A stretch of 64,000 nt of DNA from Kibdelosporangium sp. MJ126-NF4. Its GTDB lineage: Bacteria; Actinomycetota; Actinomycetes; Mycobacteriales; Pseudonocardiaceae. The notes beneath the pieces are model-generated. The model was not told the DNA's origin, did no database searches, and saw nothing but the letters and a program-made list of their open reading frames with translations. Within the stretch, counting starts at the first letter, position 1. Each line of letters starts with the position of its first letter. The position numbers and the translations under genes were made by a program. This document shows positions 45,527 through 53,252 of this stretch, in pieces. The DNA lies in assembly GCF_000826545.1 (NCBI RefSeq), contig NZ_CDME01000015.1, positions 200,030-264,029 on the forward strand, given 5' to 3'.

Positions 45527-46276
45527 TCAGACCTCTTCCGTGGCCGCACTGGCTATCTCGGTCCCGGCTGCCACGGCCCCCAGCGGCGCCGTTCCGTACG
45601 GTGTCGTGCAGGTGCCGTAGGGGCTCATGCCGTAGACCGCCAGTTCGGTCAACGTCCCGCTGAAGTCCCGAGCCGGTGGCAAATCACCGAGATCGACGCG
45701 GAATGCCGGATCGACCGGCCACGCGAGCGTCACATGCGGGTTGAACCGGTCACCGGGTTCGCCGACGACGTCCCAGTTCTCCGTGACCTCGTCGTACCCG
45801 AACCTGACCAATTGGTCACGGCGTTCCGGCGTTGTCGCCGGATTGTCGATCAGGTCACGAATCCGCATTCCTGCCGGATCGACAACACGCAGTCTTCCGC
45901 GCCGAAGCGGTTCGGCTGCCGCGATCACGGCCTGCTGCAGTTCAATCCATTTCGCCGTCTTGCGAAAATAGAGTTCCGGCGCGCCGAACGGATTGTGCCT
46001 GTACTCGAGGCCGTCCGCGGCGAGAACGGGAAGCTCGACAGCGGCCGCACGGATCGCGGCGACGACGTCGGCTGTTTCGTTCTCGGCGACGGCGAGCATG
46101 AAGATCGAAACATGGGGTTCGCACGGGCCGCCCGCGCCATAGGGCTGGCCGAGCCGGAAGTGCGCGGCACAGCCATGGGCGCGCATTCGGCCAATCAGCC
46201 GGTCACCGAGCGCGAGCGCGTTCCTGTGCATCTCCGGAGTGAGAACAACGACGACATCCAGTACCACCAGTGTCAT
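45527..46276 (-). CDS. 2H phosphoesterase superfamily protein (2'-5' RNA ligase-like)
   Basis: A cytosolic 249-residue protein with the two HxT/S motifs of the 2H fold, EPHVSIFML at about 53-61 and NPHVTLAWP at about 184-192, with spacing close to the family norm. 2H enzymes hydrolyse 2',3'-cyclic phosphates, cyclic ADP-ribose-derived phosphates or cyclic oligonucleotide messengers, or ligate RNA. ATG 46276 has AAGGA nine bases upstream. It is the promoter-proximal gene of a two-gene unit with the TIR-NACHT-WD40 gene. A role in destroying or reshaping a nucleotide signal made by the TIR domain is attractive but inferred. The C-terminal 35 residues are Gly/Ala/Thr-rich and probably disordered. 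Confidence 0.78.
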   Translation of the reverse strand: MTLVVLDVVVVLTPEMHRNALALGDRLIGRMRAHGCAAHFRLGQPYGAGGPCEPHVSIFMLAVAENETADVVAAIRAAAVELPVLAADGLEYRHNPFGAPELYFRKTAKWIELQQAVIAAAEPLRRGRLRVVDPAGMRIRDLIDNPATTPERRDQLVRFGYDEVTENWDVVGEPGDRFNPHVTLAWPVDPAFRVDLGDLPPARDFSGTLTELAVYGMSPYGTCTTPYGTAPLGAVAAGTEIASAATEEV

Positions 46277-46349
46277 CGCTCGATTCCTTTCCGAACGCCC
46301 GGAGGGAAGTCAGCGGCAAAGGAGCACCACGTCTTCGGACGGTCAGTCT

Positions 46350-46363
46350 AGTCGCATGCGACT
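46350..46363. promoter_or_regulatory. Perfect 14-base palindrome in divergent promoter region
   Basis: AGTCGCATGCGACT is perfectly symmetric. It lies 74 bases upstream of the 2H phosphoesterase start and 173 bases upstream of the ArsB-like gene, so it is a candidate operator for either. The XRE domain of the large STAND protein would be one possible reader; this is inference. Confidence 0.5.
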
Positions 46364-46536
46364 GCGTGCAGGAAGGCGCGAAGCAATTCCCACTCGTCTG
46401 CGAACCACGCGTACCCGATACGGAAGTTGATATTCATCTGTTCGGGCGAGACCCCTGTCGTGTGCAGGGATGCGAGAGATCATTCGATACCCCACCTGAG
46501 TGAATCACCGGTCCGCTTTGTGGGACGATACGAACC

Positions 46537-47829
46537 ATGCCAACGTCCGAAAGGCGGTCCGCAGCACCTGCCAACGAAGGTGAGGCCGCTCAACCGCCAG
46601 AGGACCCCCCGACGGCGGGGGAAAGATCGCAGCGAACGCGGTGGCGAACGCCGCGTCTGCACATTCTCGACTGGATCGCGCTGGGCCTGCTGCTGGTCGG
46701 CGCCCTGTGTGTGCTGTCCGGCGCGCTGCCCGTCGCCGACGCCCGCGCGAGCATCGTCCGACTGGTGCCGCTGTTGCTGTTCCTCGGTTCGGTGATCATC
46801 CTGGCCGAGCTGACCGCGGCGGCCGAGGTGTTCGACGTGATCGCCACGAGGCTCTCGATCATCGGCCGCGGCCACTACCCGCTGCTGTTCCTGCTGTGCG
46901 TCACGCTGGCGGCGGCAACCACGATCACGCTGAACCTGGACACCACCGCCGTGCTGCTCACGCCGGTCATCCTCGCGCTGGCAACGGCTTTGGGCATTCC
47001 GCCGTTGCCGTTGGCGATGACAACGGTGTGGCTGTCGAACACGGCCAGCCTGCTGCTACCGGTGTCGAACCTGACCAACCTGCTGGCGGCCGACCGCGTC
47101 GCGCTCTCGCCTTCCCGGTTCGCGGCGCAGATGTGGGCGCCTCAGCTGGCCGCGATCCTCGTCACCGCAGGATGTCTGTGGATCTGGTACTGGCGACGCG
47201 GTCAGCGCGGCGGGCAACTGAAGTACGAGCTGCCACAGCGGCGGGTACCGGCCGACCGGCCGTTGTTCGTGGTGGCCGCCGTGGCGTGCCTGGTGTTCGT
47301 CGTCGGCATTCTCGTCGGCGTGCCGATCGGGATCGCCTCGGCGGTCTCCGCCGGTGTGCTGGTGGTCGCGTTCTTCGTGCGCAAGCGCTCGCAACTGCGG
47401 TTCGGCCTGATTCCCTGGCGGCTGCTGGTGTTCGTGATCGGACTGTTCCTGGTGATCGACACGCTCGGCCGACACGGGCTTGGCTCGCTCATCCAGTCCG
47501 TGGTCGGCGCCGACGACGGCGCGCTGGGCGCGGCCCGTGCCGCGGGCGCGGGCGCCGGGCTGTCCAACCTCGTCAACAACCTGCCCGCGTACGTGGCGGG
47601 CGAGGCGATCATCCCGCCGGACAACCACATCCAACTGCTGGCGCTGCTGATCGGGACGAATGTCGGGCCGGTCATCACGCCGTGGGCGTCATTGGCGACA
47701 TTGTTGTGGTACGAACGGTGTCACGCGGTGGGTGTCAAGGTGCCGTTGGGACGATTCATGTGGACCGGGGCCATCCTCGCGGTGACGGCTCTCGCCGCGT
47801 CGGTCGGCGTGCTATTGGTGGTCGGTTAA
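46537..47829 (+). CDS. ArsB/SLC13-type ion transporter
   Basis: A 430-residue membrane protein with about 11 hydrophobic helices after a 45-residue hydrophilic, Pro/Glu/Arg-rich N-terminus. The paired ArsB/ion-transporter signatures are TITLNLDTTAVLLTPVILAL at about 129-148 and LSNLVNNLPAYVAGEAII at about 346-363, the hairpin-loop substrate sites of this superfamily. ATG 46537 is kept, although ATG/GTG starts nearer the first helix are possible and the ribosome site (GGGA) is weak. It may export an oxyanion (arsenite) or move a dicarboxylate. No arsenic regulator or reductase is nearby, so the substrate is open. Its 3' end overlaps the convergent cupin-like gene by 18 bases. Confidence 0.8.
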   Translation: MPTSERRSAAPANEGEAAQPPEDPPTAGERSQRTRWRTPRLHILDWIALGLLLVGALCVLSGALPVADARASIVRLVPLLLFLGSVIILAELTAAAEVFDVIATRLSIIGRGHYPLLFLLCVTLAAATTITLNLDTTAVLLTPVILALATALGIPPLPLAMTTVWLSNTASLLLPVSNLTNLLAADRVALSPSRFAAQMWAPQLAAILVTAGCLWIWYWRRGQRGGQLKYELPQRRVPADRPLFVVAAVACLVFVVGILVGVPIGIASAVSAGVLVVAFFVRKRSQLRFGLIPWRLLVFVIGLFLVIDTLGRHGLGSLIQSVVGADDGALGAARAAGAGAGLSNLVNNLPAYVAGEAIIPPDNHIQLLALLIGTNVGPVITPWASLATLLWYERCHAVGVKVPLGRFMWTGAILAVTALAASVGVLLVVG

Positions 47830-48483
47830 CGGCACAGCGGCGGCAATGGCCTGACCGGCGATCACGGCGGCCGCGATCGTCTCCTGTCTGTCACATTTCC
47901 GCCGCCGCACCTGATGAGTGGACATATCAAGGTCAGCGAGCGACAGATCGACGACGGCCGGATTGGTCAGGCCGAGCGCGACTGTCACGACCAGTTCCGT
48001 CAGATCCGGGACAACCGTCTGATGGAACACACCAGCAGGCAACTCGTAACAATCACCGGAGCGGTAGACATCAACGGACGCCGTCTCATGCCGGACGAGA
48101 CGACCGGTCGCTCGGATCTCGTCACCGTCCGCGCTGCTGTGCACTTCGAAAACGCGATGCGTCGGGGCAGCGTTGTCGTCGACCACCCTGATCACCTGGT
48201 TGTGCAGTTCGCCGGTGAGCACACAGCTGAGCAGTTCCCAGCTGTGACAATGGGTGGGCAGTGTCGTCAGCGAGGTGTGCCATCTCGGGCCCCACACGTG
48301 CAGGCACACGCCTTCGTCGCCGTGCCGGTGCACCGGCAGGCAGAGAAAACCGAGTGGATGATTTACCGCGGCCGTCGGGTCACGGCCGGATGCCACCTCG
48401 TCGAGAACACTGGCCGCCCATTCGCCGACCTGGTCCGATCTGCCGTTCTTGATCGCCTCGGAAAGTGTGAAGTACAGCGTCAT
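47812..48483 (-). CDS. Cupin-like protein of unknown function
   Basis: A 223-residue cytosolic protein. A cupin-type metal site pattern is visible: THCHSWELLSCVLTGELHNQ at about 78-97, with two His, a Glu and a later His, and YELPAGVFHQT at about 142-152. These fit the two conserved cupin motifs and resemble small-molecule dioxygenase or binding proteins. ATG 48483 sits about eight bases after GGGTG; GTG 48492 in the same frame is the alternative. Its 3' end overlaps the ArsB-like gene. Substrate and exact family are not recognised. Confidence 0.7.
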   Translation of the reverse strand: MTLYFTLSEAIKNGRSDQVGEWAASVLDEVASGRDPTAAVNHPLGFLCLPVHRHGDEGVCLHVWGPRWHTSLTTLPTHCHSWELLSCVLTGELHNQVIRVVDDNAAPTHRVFEVHSSADGDEIRATGRLVRHETASVDVYRSGDCYELPAGVFHQTVVPDLTELVVTVALGLTNPAVVDLSLADLDMSTHQVRRRKCDRQETIAAAVIAGQAIAAAVPLTDHQ

Positions 48484-48565
48484 GCCGAACACCCGTAGAA
48501 TAGGGTCATTTCCCCGAGTGTATCGGACAACCGGACACTTCCCAATGGCCCGATGAGCCGAAGGA

Positions 48566-48757
48566 TCAATTCACCGGAATACCGGACAGCACATGCCGCG
48601 CGGCGACATCGGCGCCGCCGGTCACGATTTCGGCCGAGACCACACGAGCCCGGCCGACGACCTCGGGACGCAGCGCCTCGCCGAGCGCCGCCGCCAGCGA
48701 CTCCGCCGTGGAAGCCGTCGACACGTGCGCGTGGCCGATGCCCAGCACCGCACCCGT
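48566..48757 (-). pseudogene. C-terminal remnant of a YjiC/MGT-type glycosyltransferase
   Basis: About 60 codons that read VLGIGHAHVSTASTAESLAAA then EIVTGGADVAARHVLSG, the end of a GT1 glycosyltransferase (final helices after the acceptor-donor core). Going upstream, the frame meets a TGA only three codons before this stretch, and immediately beyond it lies element B. The rest of the gene is therefore gone. It looks like a gene truncated by the arrival or rearrangement of the palindromic element. Confidence 0.6.
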
Positions 48758-48778
48758 TCAGCGAAGTAGATCTGGTCG

Positions 48779-49605
48779 AGGGTGTGTGGCTTGCGCGCAA
48801 AGCGCATGGGGTTGCGGCCCGCGTGCAAGCGCAAAGCGCATGGGTGTGGTTCGTGGGGTGTCCCTCCCGTATGGCCTGGGCGAAGCCAACCACTGGCTGT
48901 CAGGAGGTCGGCCTACGGGACTGGCGTGCCCAGCGTAGGCCCTACCGACCTCTTGACAGCCTGTGGTTCCCTTGGGCAGGCCATACGGGAGGGGCGCCCC
49001 GCGCCCCACTTGACCCGGGAAATCACGCGGGCTGAGCGAACCGGCTCGGCGAACGAAGAGGTCTGTTGTGTCCCCTCTTGGAGGCCTGCCCGCCGGCGAG
49101 GCATCTCTTTTTTCTTTTGTGACAAGAAAAAAGAAGGTCCTCGCCGGACGGCAGGCCGCCGAGAGGGAAACCAACCCATGGTCTGCCCACCCGGTTGGCT
49201 CTGCTCACGTGACTTCCCGGGTCCAGTGGTAGAGAGGCGTGGTCGGTTCCCTCCCGTATGTCCTGCCGGAGGAAACCACGGCGTGCCGGGAGGTCGGTAG
49301 GGCCTGCGCTGCGGGTTGGTTTGCGTAGGCCGACCTCCCGACACGCCGTGGTATGGCTTCGCCCAGGCCATACGGGAGGAAACCAACCACGAACCACCCT
49401 CATGCGCTATGCGCGCAAGGCCACTTACGCGCAAGACCTCTCGCCCGCTTGCCCACTTACGCACACGGACTCTTGCCCACTTGCCCACTTACGCGCAAGA
49501 CCTCTTACACGCCAGGCCTCTTGCGCGCGTGGCCGCTTACACGCAAGGCCCCTGCGCCGGCCCTCGTGCTTGCTTTGCGCGCCAAGCCCGACTTCGACGG
49601 ACCCT
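48779..49605. repeat. Nested palindromic element, copy B (inverted relative to A, left end truncated)
   Basis: About 830 bases with the same architecture as copy A read on the other strand. A large hairpin lies at 48862-48994, the central AT-tipped hairpin at about 49068-49166, a second large hairpin at 49249-49380, then TTGCGCGCAA-type repeats, ending in the same TTGGCGCGC/ AAGTCGGGC terminus as the left end of A (on the minus strand, AGGGTCCGTCGAAGTCGGGC near 49605). The symmetry axis is near 49121. The distal terminus found in A and C is missing; the element instead meets the glycosyltransferase remnant. Ends 33 bases from the stop of the next gene. Not coding. Confidence 0.88.
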
Positions 49606-49638
49606 ACCCCGTCCATCCAGCAAAGATGGCTACAACAT

Positions 49639-50295
49639 TCAAATGTTGTTATCATCTCGATAGGGATGATCCCGGGGTATGCGGAGGGTGGTGAGCAGGT
49701 CTTCATGCAGCTGAAACCACACGGTGTGGTACGAGTCCAGCCGGTCGGTCAGGTGGCCGGGCTCGCCGGACTCGGCACGGGCAAGGGCCGCGCCCAGTCG
49801 GACGCGATAGCCGTCGAACCGCGCCAACCCGGAGGCCAGCACAGCGCACACGGCCTCGGCACGCTGGTGGAACTCGCCGAACAGGGCGAGAACTCTGGCG
49901 TCGTAGGCCGAGTCGGTGTGGTCGTTGATCCGCTTGACGCCGTCGACCGGTCGCATCTGCCATGCCGAGCACAGGTCGAGCAGTTCCGGGTTGAGCACGA
50001 GGAAGTCTTCGAACGCCCGCGTGATCACGGCCTGCGCGCCGGATTCGGCGAGTTCACCCGCGATCCGTTCCTCGTCGGCGGCACGGCCGTTGTCGGTGAG
50101 GTTCCAGCCGCCGCCGAAGTCTCCCGCCGTGCGGATCACGAGCCCGTCGACCGCGAGGTCGATCAGCTCGGACTCCACTTCGGACTCCGACATTCTTGCG
50201 GCTGCGGCGATCCGGTCGAGCGTCGAGTAACCCATACAGCGAAGCGTGTGCAGCACCAGGAGGTCGACACTGGTCTGGTGAGGCGAGTTCGGCAC
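49639..50295 (-). CDS. Winged-helix transcriptional regulator next to PPDK-like gene
   Basis: A 218-residue protein. Residues 7-75 form a MarR/GntR-like winged helix (LVLHTLRCMGYSTLDRIAAA, MSESEVESELIDLAVDGLVI, WNLTDNGRAADEERI). The C-terminal 140 residues are helical, with a conserved-looking WQMRPVDGVKRINDHTD stretch, and may sense a small molecule. GTG 50295 is 17 bases from the start of the divergent PPDK-like gene, so one short promoter region serves both and autoregulation is likely. The start has no clear ribosome site and may be leaderless. Function is inferred from domain and position. Confidence 0.75.
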   Translation of the reverse strand: MPNSPHQTSVDLLVLHTLRCMGYSTLDRIAAAARMSESEVESELIDLAVDGLVIRTAGDFGGGWNLTDNGRAADEERIAGELAESGAQAVITRAFEDFLVLNPELLDLCSAWQMRPVDGVKRINDHTDSAYDARVLALFGEFHQRAEAVCAVLASGLARFDGYRVRLGAALARAESGEPGHLTDRLDSYHTVWFQLHEDLLTTLRIPRDHPYRDDNNI

Positions 50296-50312
50296 AGACC
50301 AAGGCTACCGCG

Positions 50313-51566
50313 ATGACGTGGATCCACCACCTCTCACCCACACTCGACAAAGCAGCGGATGCCTTGGGCAGCAAGGCGTTTGGCCTGGTGGCCCTGTTGC
50401 GCCTCGGCCTGCCCGTCCCACCTGCGTTCGTCATCACGACAGCGGCGTGCCGTGATTTCCTGCACACCGGACGGTTTCCGGACGGACTGGGCAGCGAACT
50501 GACCGCGGCGATCGGCGAGCTCGACGCGCGGCAGGTGTCGGTCCGGTCGGGCAGCGAGGTGTCGATGCCCGGCATGATGAACACGATCCTCAACGTCGAC
50601 AGGCAGGACATCGAACAGTCCGTGGCTGCAGTGTTCGAGTCGTGGAACACGCCACGCGCCAAAACCTATCGCGCACTGAACGACATCCCCGAAGACCTGG
50701 GCACGGCGGTGACCGTGCAGAAGATGGTGTACGGAAACCACGACGAGCACAGCGGAACCGGCGTGGCGTTCAGCCGCAATCCCAACACCGGCGAGACCGT
50801 CCCGTACGGCGATGTCCTTTTCGGACGCCAAGGGGACGCCGTCGTGTCGGGAACGTCGTCACCGTCGCCACTGGCGGCGCTCACCCGCGAGCCGCGCGTC
50901 CACACTGCGCTCCACGACGCGTTGGAGCGGATCGAAGGGCACTACCGCGACGCCTGCTACGTGGAATTCACGTTCGAGGCGGGCGAACTGTGGCTCCTGC
51001 AGGTGCGGCCCGGCAGGTTCGTCGGGCGAGCCGCCATCCGCGTCGCGGTCGACCTCGCCGACGCGGGCACCATCAGCCGCGCTGAGGCCGTACACCGGAT
51101 CTCCCGCCACGACATCGAGACCGCGCAGACCGAGCACATGACGGCAACGGACATCCTCGCCCGCGGCCTCGGCGCGTGTCCTGGCGTCACGACCGGCGCA
51201 GTGGTCACCACTTCGGACAAGGCGGCGAAGGCCCAGGATCCGGTCATTCTGGTCCGCCCGGAAACGTCTCCGCTCGACATGCACGGCCTCGCAGCTGCCG
51301 CCGGAGTCGTCACCGCTCGCGGCGGCCCCACCAGCCACGCGGCCGTCGTCGCACGTGCCATGCGCAAGCCTGGTGTCGTCGGTGTCCCCGGCCTCACGGT
51401 CGGCGATACGTCGATAACCGTGAACGGACAGGCGATTTCGGAAGGCACCGTCATCACGATCGACGGAACGAGCGGCGAGATCGCCCTCGGCCAAGCGGAA
51501 GTCACCACAGCCGAGAACGACCCGCATGTGGCCAGGCTGCTCGAGTGGACACGGCGTCAACCGTAG
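50313..51566 (+). CDS. Minimal PPDK-like ATP-grasp plus phosphohistidine protein
   Basis: A 417-residue relative of pyruvate phosphate dikinase / PEP synthase. Present are the ATP-grasp parts (SKAFGLVALLRLGLPVPPAF; VSVRSGSEVSMPGMMNTILN; GTGVAFSRNPNTGE; LWLLQVRPG) and the swivelling phosphohistidine domain (ARGGPTSHAAVVARAMRKPG, His at about 352). The C-terminal PEP/pyruvate TIM barrel (about 350 residues) of full-length enzymes is absent, and the ATP-grasp insert is short. Start ATG 50313. So it can probably form a phosphohistidine from ATP but must pass it to another acceptor, as in rifampin phosphotransferase-like enzymes, though the drug-binding region of those is not seen either. Divergent from a winged-helix regulator, which fits an inducible modification or regulatory system. 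Confidence 0.8.
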   Translation: MTWIHHLSPTLDKAADALGSKAFGLVALLRLGLPVPPAFVITTAACRDFLHTGRFPDGLGSELTAAIGELDARQVSVRSGSEVSMPGMMNTILNVDRQDIEQSVAAVFESWNTPRAKTYRALNDIPEDLGTAVTVQKMVYGNHDEHSGTGVAFSRNPNTGETVPYGDVLFGRQGDAVVSGTSSPSPLAALTREPRVHTALHDALERIEGHYRDACYVEFTFEAGELWLLQVRPGRFVGRAAIRVAVDLADAGTISRAEAVHRISRHDIETAQTEHMTATDILARGLGACPGVTTGAVVTTSDKAAKAQDPVILVRPETSPLDMHGLAAAAGVVTARGGPTSHAAVVARAMRKPGVVGVPGLTVGDTSITVNGQAISEGTVITIDGTSGEIALGQAEVTTAENDPHVARLLEWTRRQP

Positions 51567-51616
51567 AAAGGTATACCGGCGGGCGGCGTTTCCGTCACGC
51601 AAGGCATGATCGGACC

Positions 51617-52423
51617 GTGAGCATCTCCAGCATAACGTGGCTGCTGCCCATGTTCGGGATCATCGCGGGCATCGTGGCACTGGTGATCAACCTGAACAAG
51701 CGCAAGCAGCAGCCACCAGGGGGTTACCCACCACCTGGCTACGGCCCACCGCCCGGTTACGGCCCACCGCCTGGATATCCGCCCCAGGGGTACTCGCCAC
51801 AGGGGTACCCGCCACAGCCTGGTCAGCAGCCTTACCCGATGCCGCCACAGGGCATGCCACAGCAGCCTGGCTACCCGCCGCCATACGCACCGGCGCCGCA
51901 TGTCTCGCCTCCTCCGGCACCGCAGCCGCCGGGTTACCATCCGCAGCCGCAGGACCAGTTCGTGACCGCGGCCAACGGCTACCAGTTGCTGCTTCCGCAG
52001 TTCGCCCCCGGCCAGCAGGCCATCATCAGCATCGCCGTCGTGGCACAGGGCAAGGTGTGTTTCCGCGCGATGCCCAACGGCACGGGCGTCTTCGGCGGCG
52101 GGCTCGACATCATCAGCGGACGTCGGCAGCCGACCGAGGACGTGCTCACCAGCGTCCGGCGCATCCTGGCCGAGGAAACCGGCGGGTGGACAGGCCGTCC
52201 ACTGGCGACCGTCGGCAACGCGCAGTGGGATCTGGGCTCCGGCATGGAGAACGAGGTGTGCTACGCCGTCCTGCTGGACATCGCGCCGAGCAGCCCGCTG
52301 CCCTCGGTGGGCATGACCACGTGGGCCGCCCGCGCGGATCTGGGAACTCTGCGTGATCTGGGGACACGGGCACCGGTCGCGTGCGGCTTCGCTGAGAACG
52401 CGTTGTCAGCCGCCGGAGTCTGA
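51617..52423 (+). CDS. Pro/Gly/Tyr-rich single-pass membrane protein
   Basis: A 268-residue protein with one N-terminal TM helix (TWLLPMFGIIAGIVALVINL, about 7-26). A low-complexity segment of PPGYGPP / PPQGYPP repeats (about 33-110) follows, then a folded domain of about 155 residues that begins QDQFVTAANGYQLLLPQF and carries a few Cys. Such PGY-rich membrane proteins are common in actinomycetes, with the repeat region probably disordered and involved in self-association. GTG 51617 is the only sensible start and has only a weak ribosome site (GGA). It lies 50 bases downstream of the PPDK-like gene in the same direction and could share its transcript. Function unknown. Confidence 0.72.
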   Translation: MSISSITWLLPMFGIIAGIVALVINLNKRKQQPPGGYPPPGYGPPPGYGPPPGYPPQGYSPQGYPPQPGQQPYPMPPQGMPQQPGYPPPYAPAPHVSPPPAPQPPGYHPQPQDQFVTAANGYQLLLPQFAPGQQAIISIAVVAQGKVCFRAMPNGTGVFGGGLDIISGRRQPTEDVLTSVRRILAEETGGWTGRPLATVGNAQWDLGSGMENEVCYAVLLDIAPSSPLPSVGMTTWAARADLGTLRDLGTRAPVACGFAENALSAAGV

Positions 52424-52503
52424 CCCACGGTATGGTGTACGCCAGCTTTGGTACGTCAGCGTGTGTGACCGCCCCCACCTGCGGGAACCACTCACCGACA
52501 TGC

Positions 52504-53157
52504 TCATGCGCTGGTCGGAGCGCTGACTGTGTGGCCGAGCAGACAGGCCTGCGGCCATTTGCCGCCTTCGGACAACAACTGGGCCGTGACGGCGAAACCG
52601 GCCTGGGTGAGCAGGTCCGTGACGTGCTCGGGCCGCAACAGGTACGCGTCGTAGGAAACCGGGTGGCCGTAGGAGGTTTCCGGGCGTAAGTGCTCGTCGC
52701 CGACGTGGAATCCGATCAGGATGTGCCCGCCGGGAGCCAGGATCCGCTGGAACTCGGCGAACAGCGCAGGCAGGTTCTCCGGTGGCGTGTGGAAGATCGA
52801 CCACCACGCGACGACGCCTGCCAACTGACCGTCCTGCAGGTCCAGACCAGTCATCGATCCGGTCTCGAAGCGCAGGTCCGGGTACGACCGGGTGGCGATC
52901 TCGATCATCCGCGGCGACAGGTCGACGCCGAACGCGGACAGGCCGAGCGAGCTCAGGTGTGCGGTGACGTGTCCCGGACCGCACCCGAGGTCGGCGACGA
53001 GCCCGCCTCCGCCGTCGAGCACGATCTCTGAGAACGCTGCCAACATCGCTCTGCCCAACGGTTCCTGGGCGAACAGCGTGGTCACGAGTTTGGTGTAGTC
53101 CTCAGCGACGGTGTCGTAGGAGGCACGGGTCGCGGCAAGGTACGAGGGCTCAGTCAC
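52504..53157 (-). CDS. Class I SAM-dependent methyltransferase
   Basis: A 217-residue type 11 methyltransferase: N-terminal YDTVAEDYTKL, SAM motif I VADLGCGPGHVTAHLSSLG at about 53-71, acidic strand-2 end FGVDLSPRMIEIA, and RILAPGGHILIGFHVG at about 135-150. It ends with a GHTVSAPTSA tail. Small-molecule methylation is the usual role; the substrate cannot be read. It is divergent from the P450 gene; the short intergenic (53158-53252) would hold both promoters. Start M at 53157 is the natural first residue of the conserved N-terminal helix. Confidence 0.82.
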   Translation of the reverse strand: MTEPSYLAATRASYDTVAEDYTKLVTTLFAQEPLGRAMLAAFSEIVLDGGGGLVADLGCGPGHVTAHLSSLGLSAFGVDLSPRMIEIATRSYPDLRFETGSMTGLDLQDGQLAGVVAWWSIFHTPPENLPALFAEFQRILAPGGHILIGFHVGDEHLRPETSYGHPVSYDAYLLRPEHVTDLLTQAGFAVTAQLLSEGGKWPQACLLGHTVSAPTSA

Positions 53158-53252
53158 GGCCGGAGACCTTATCGGTTAACACATCCGGCGGCTGACTAAT
53201 CGGCACAACTCGATCAATGATTGTCGTCGGCATGACAGGAAAGGGAGAACCA

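Noticed and set aside
46537..47829. Arsenic resistance operon
   Set aside because: The carrier is ArsB-like, but no ArsR, ArsC or ArsA partner is present on either side.
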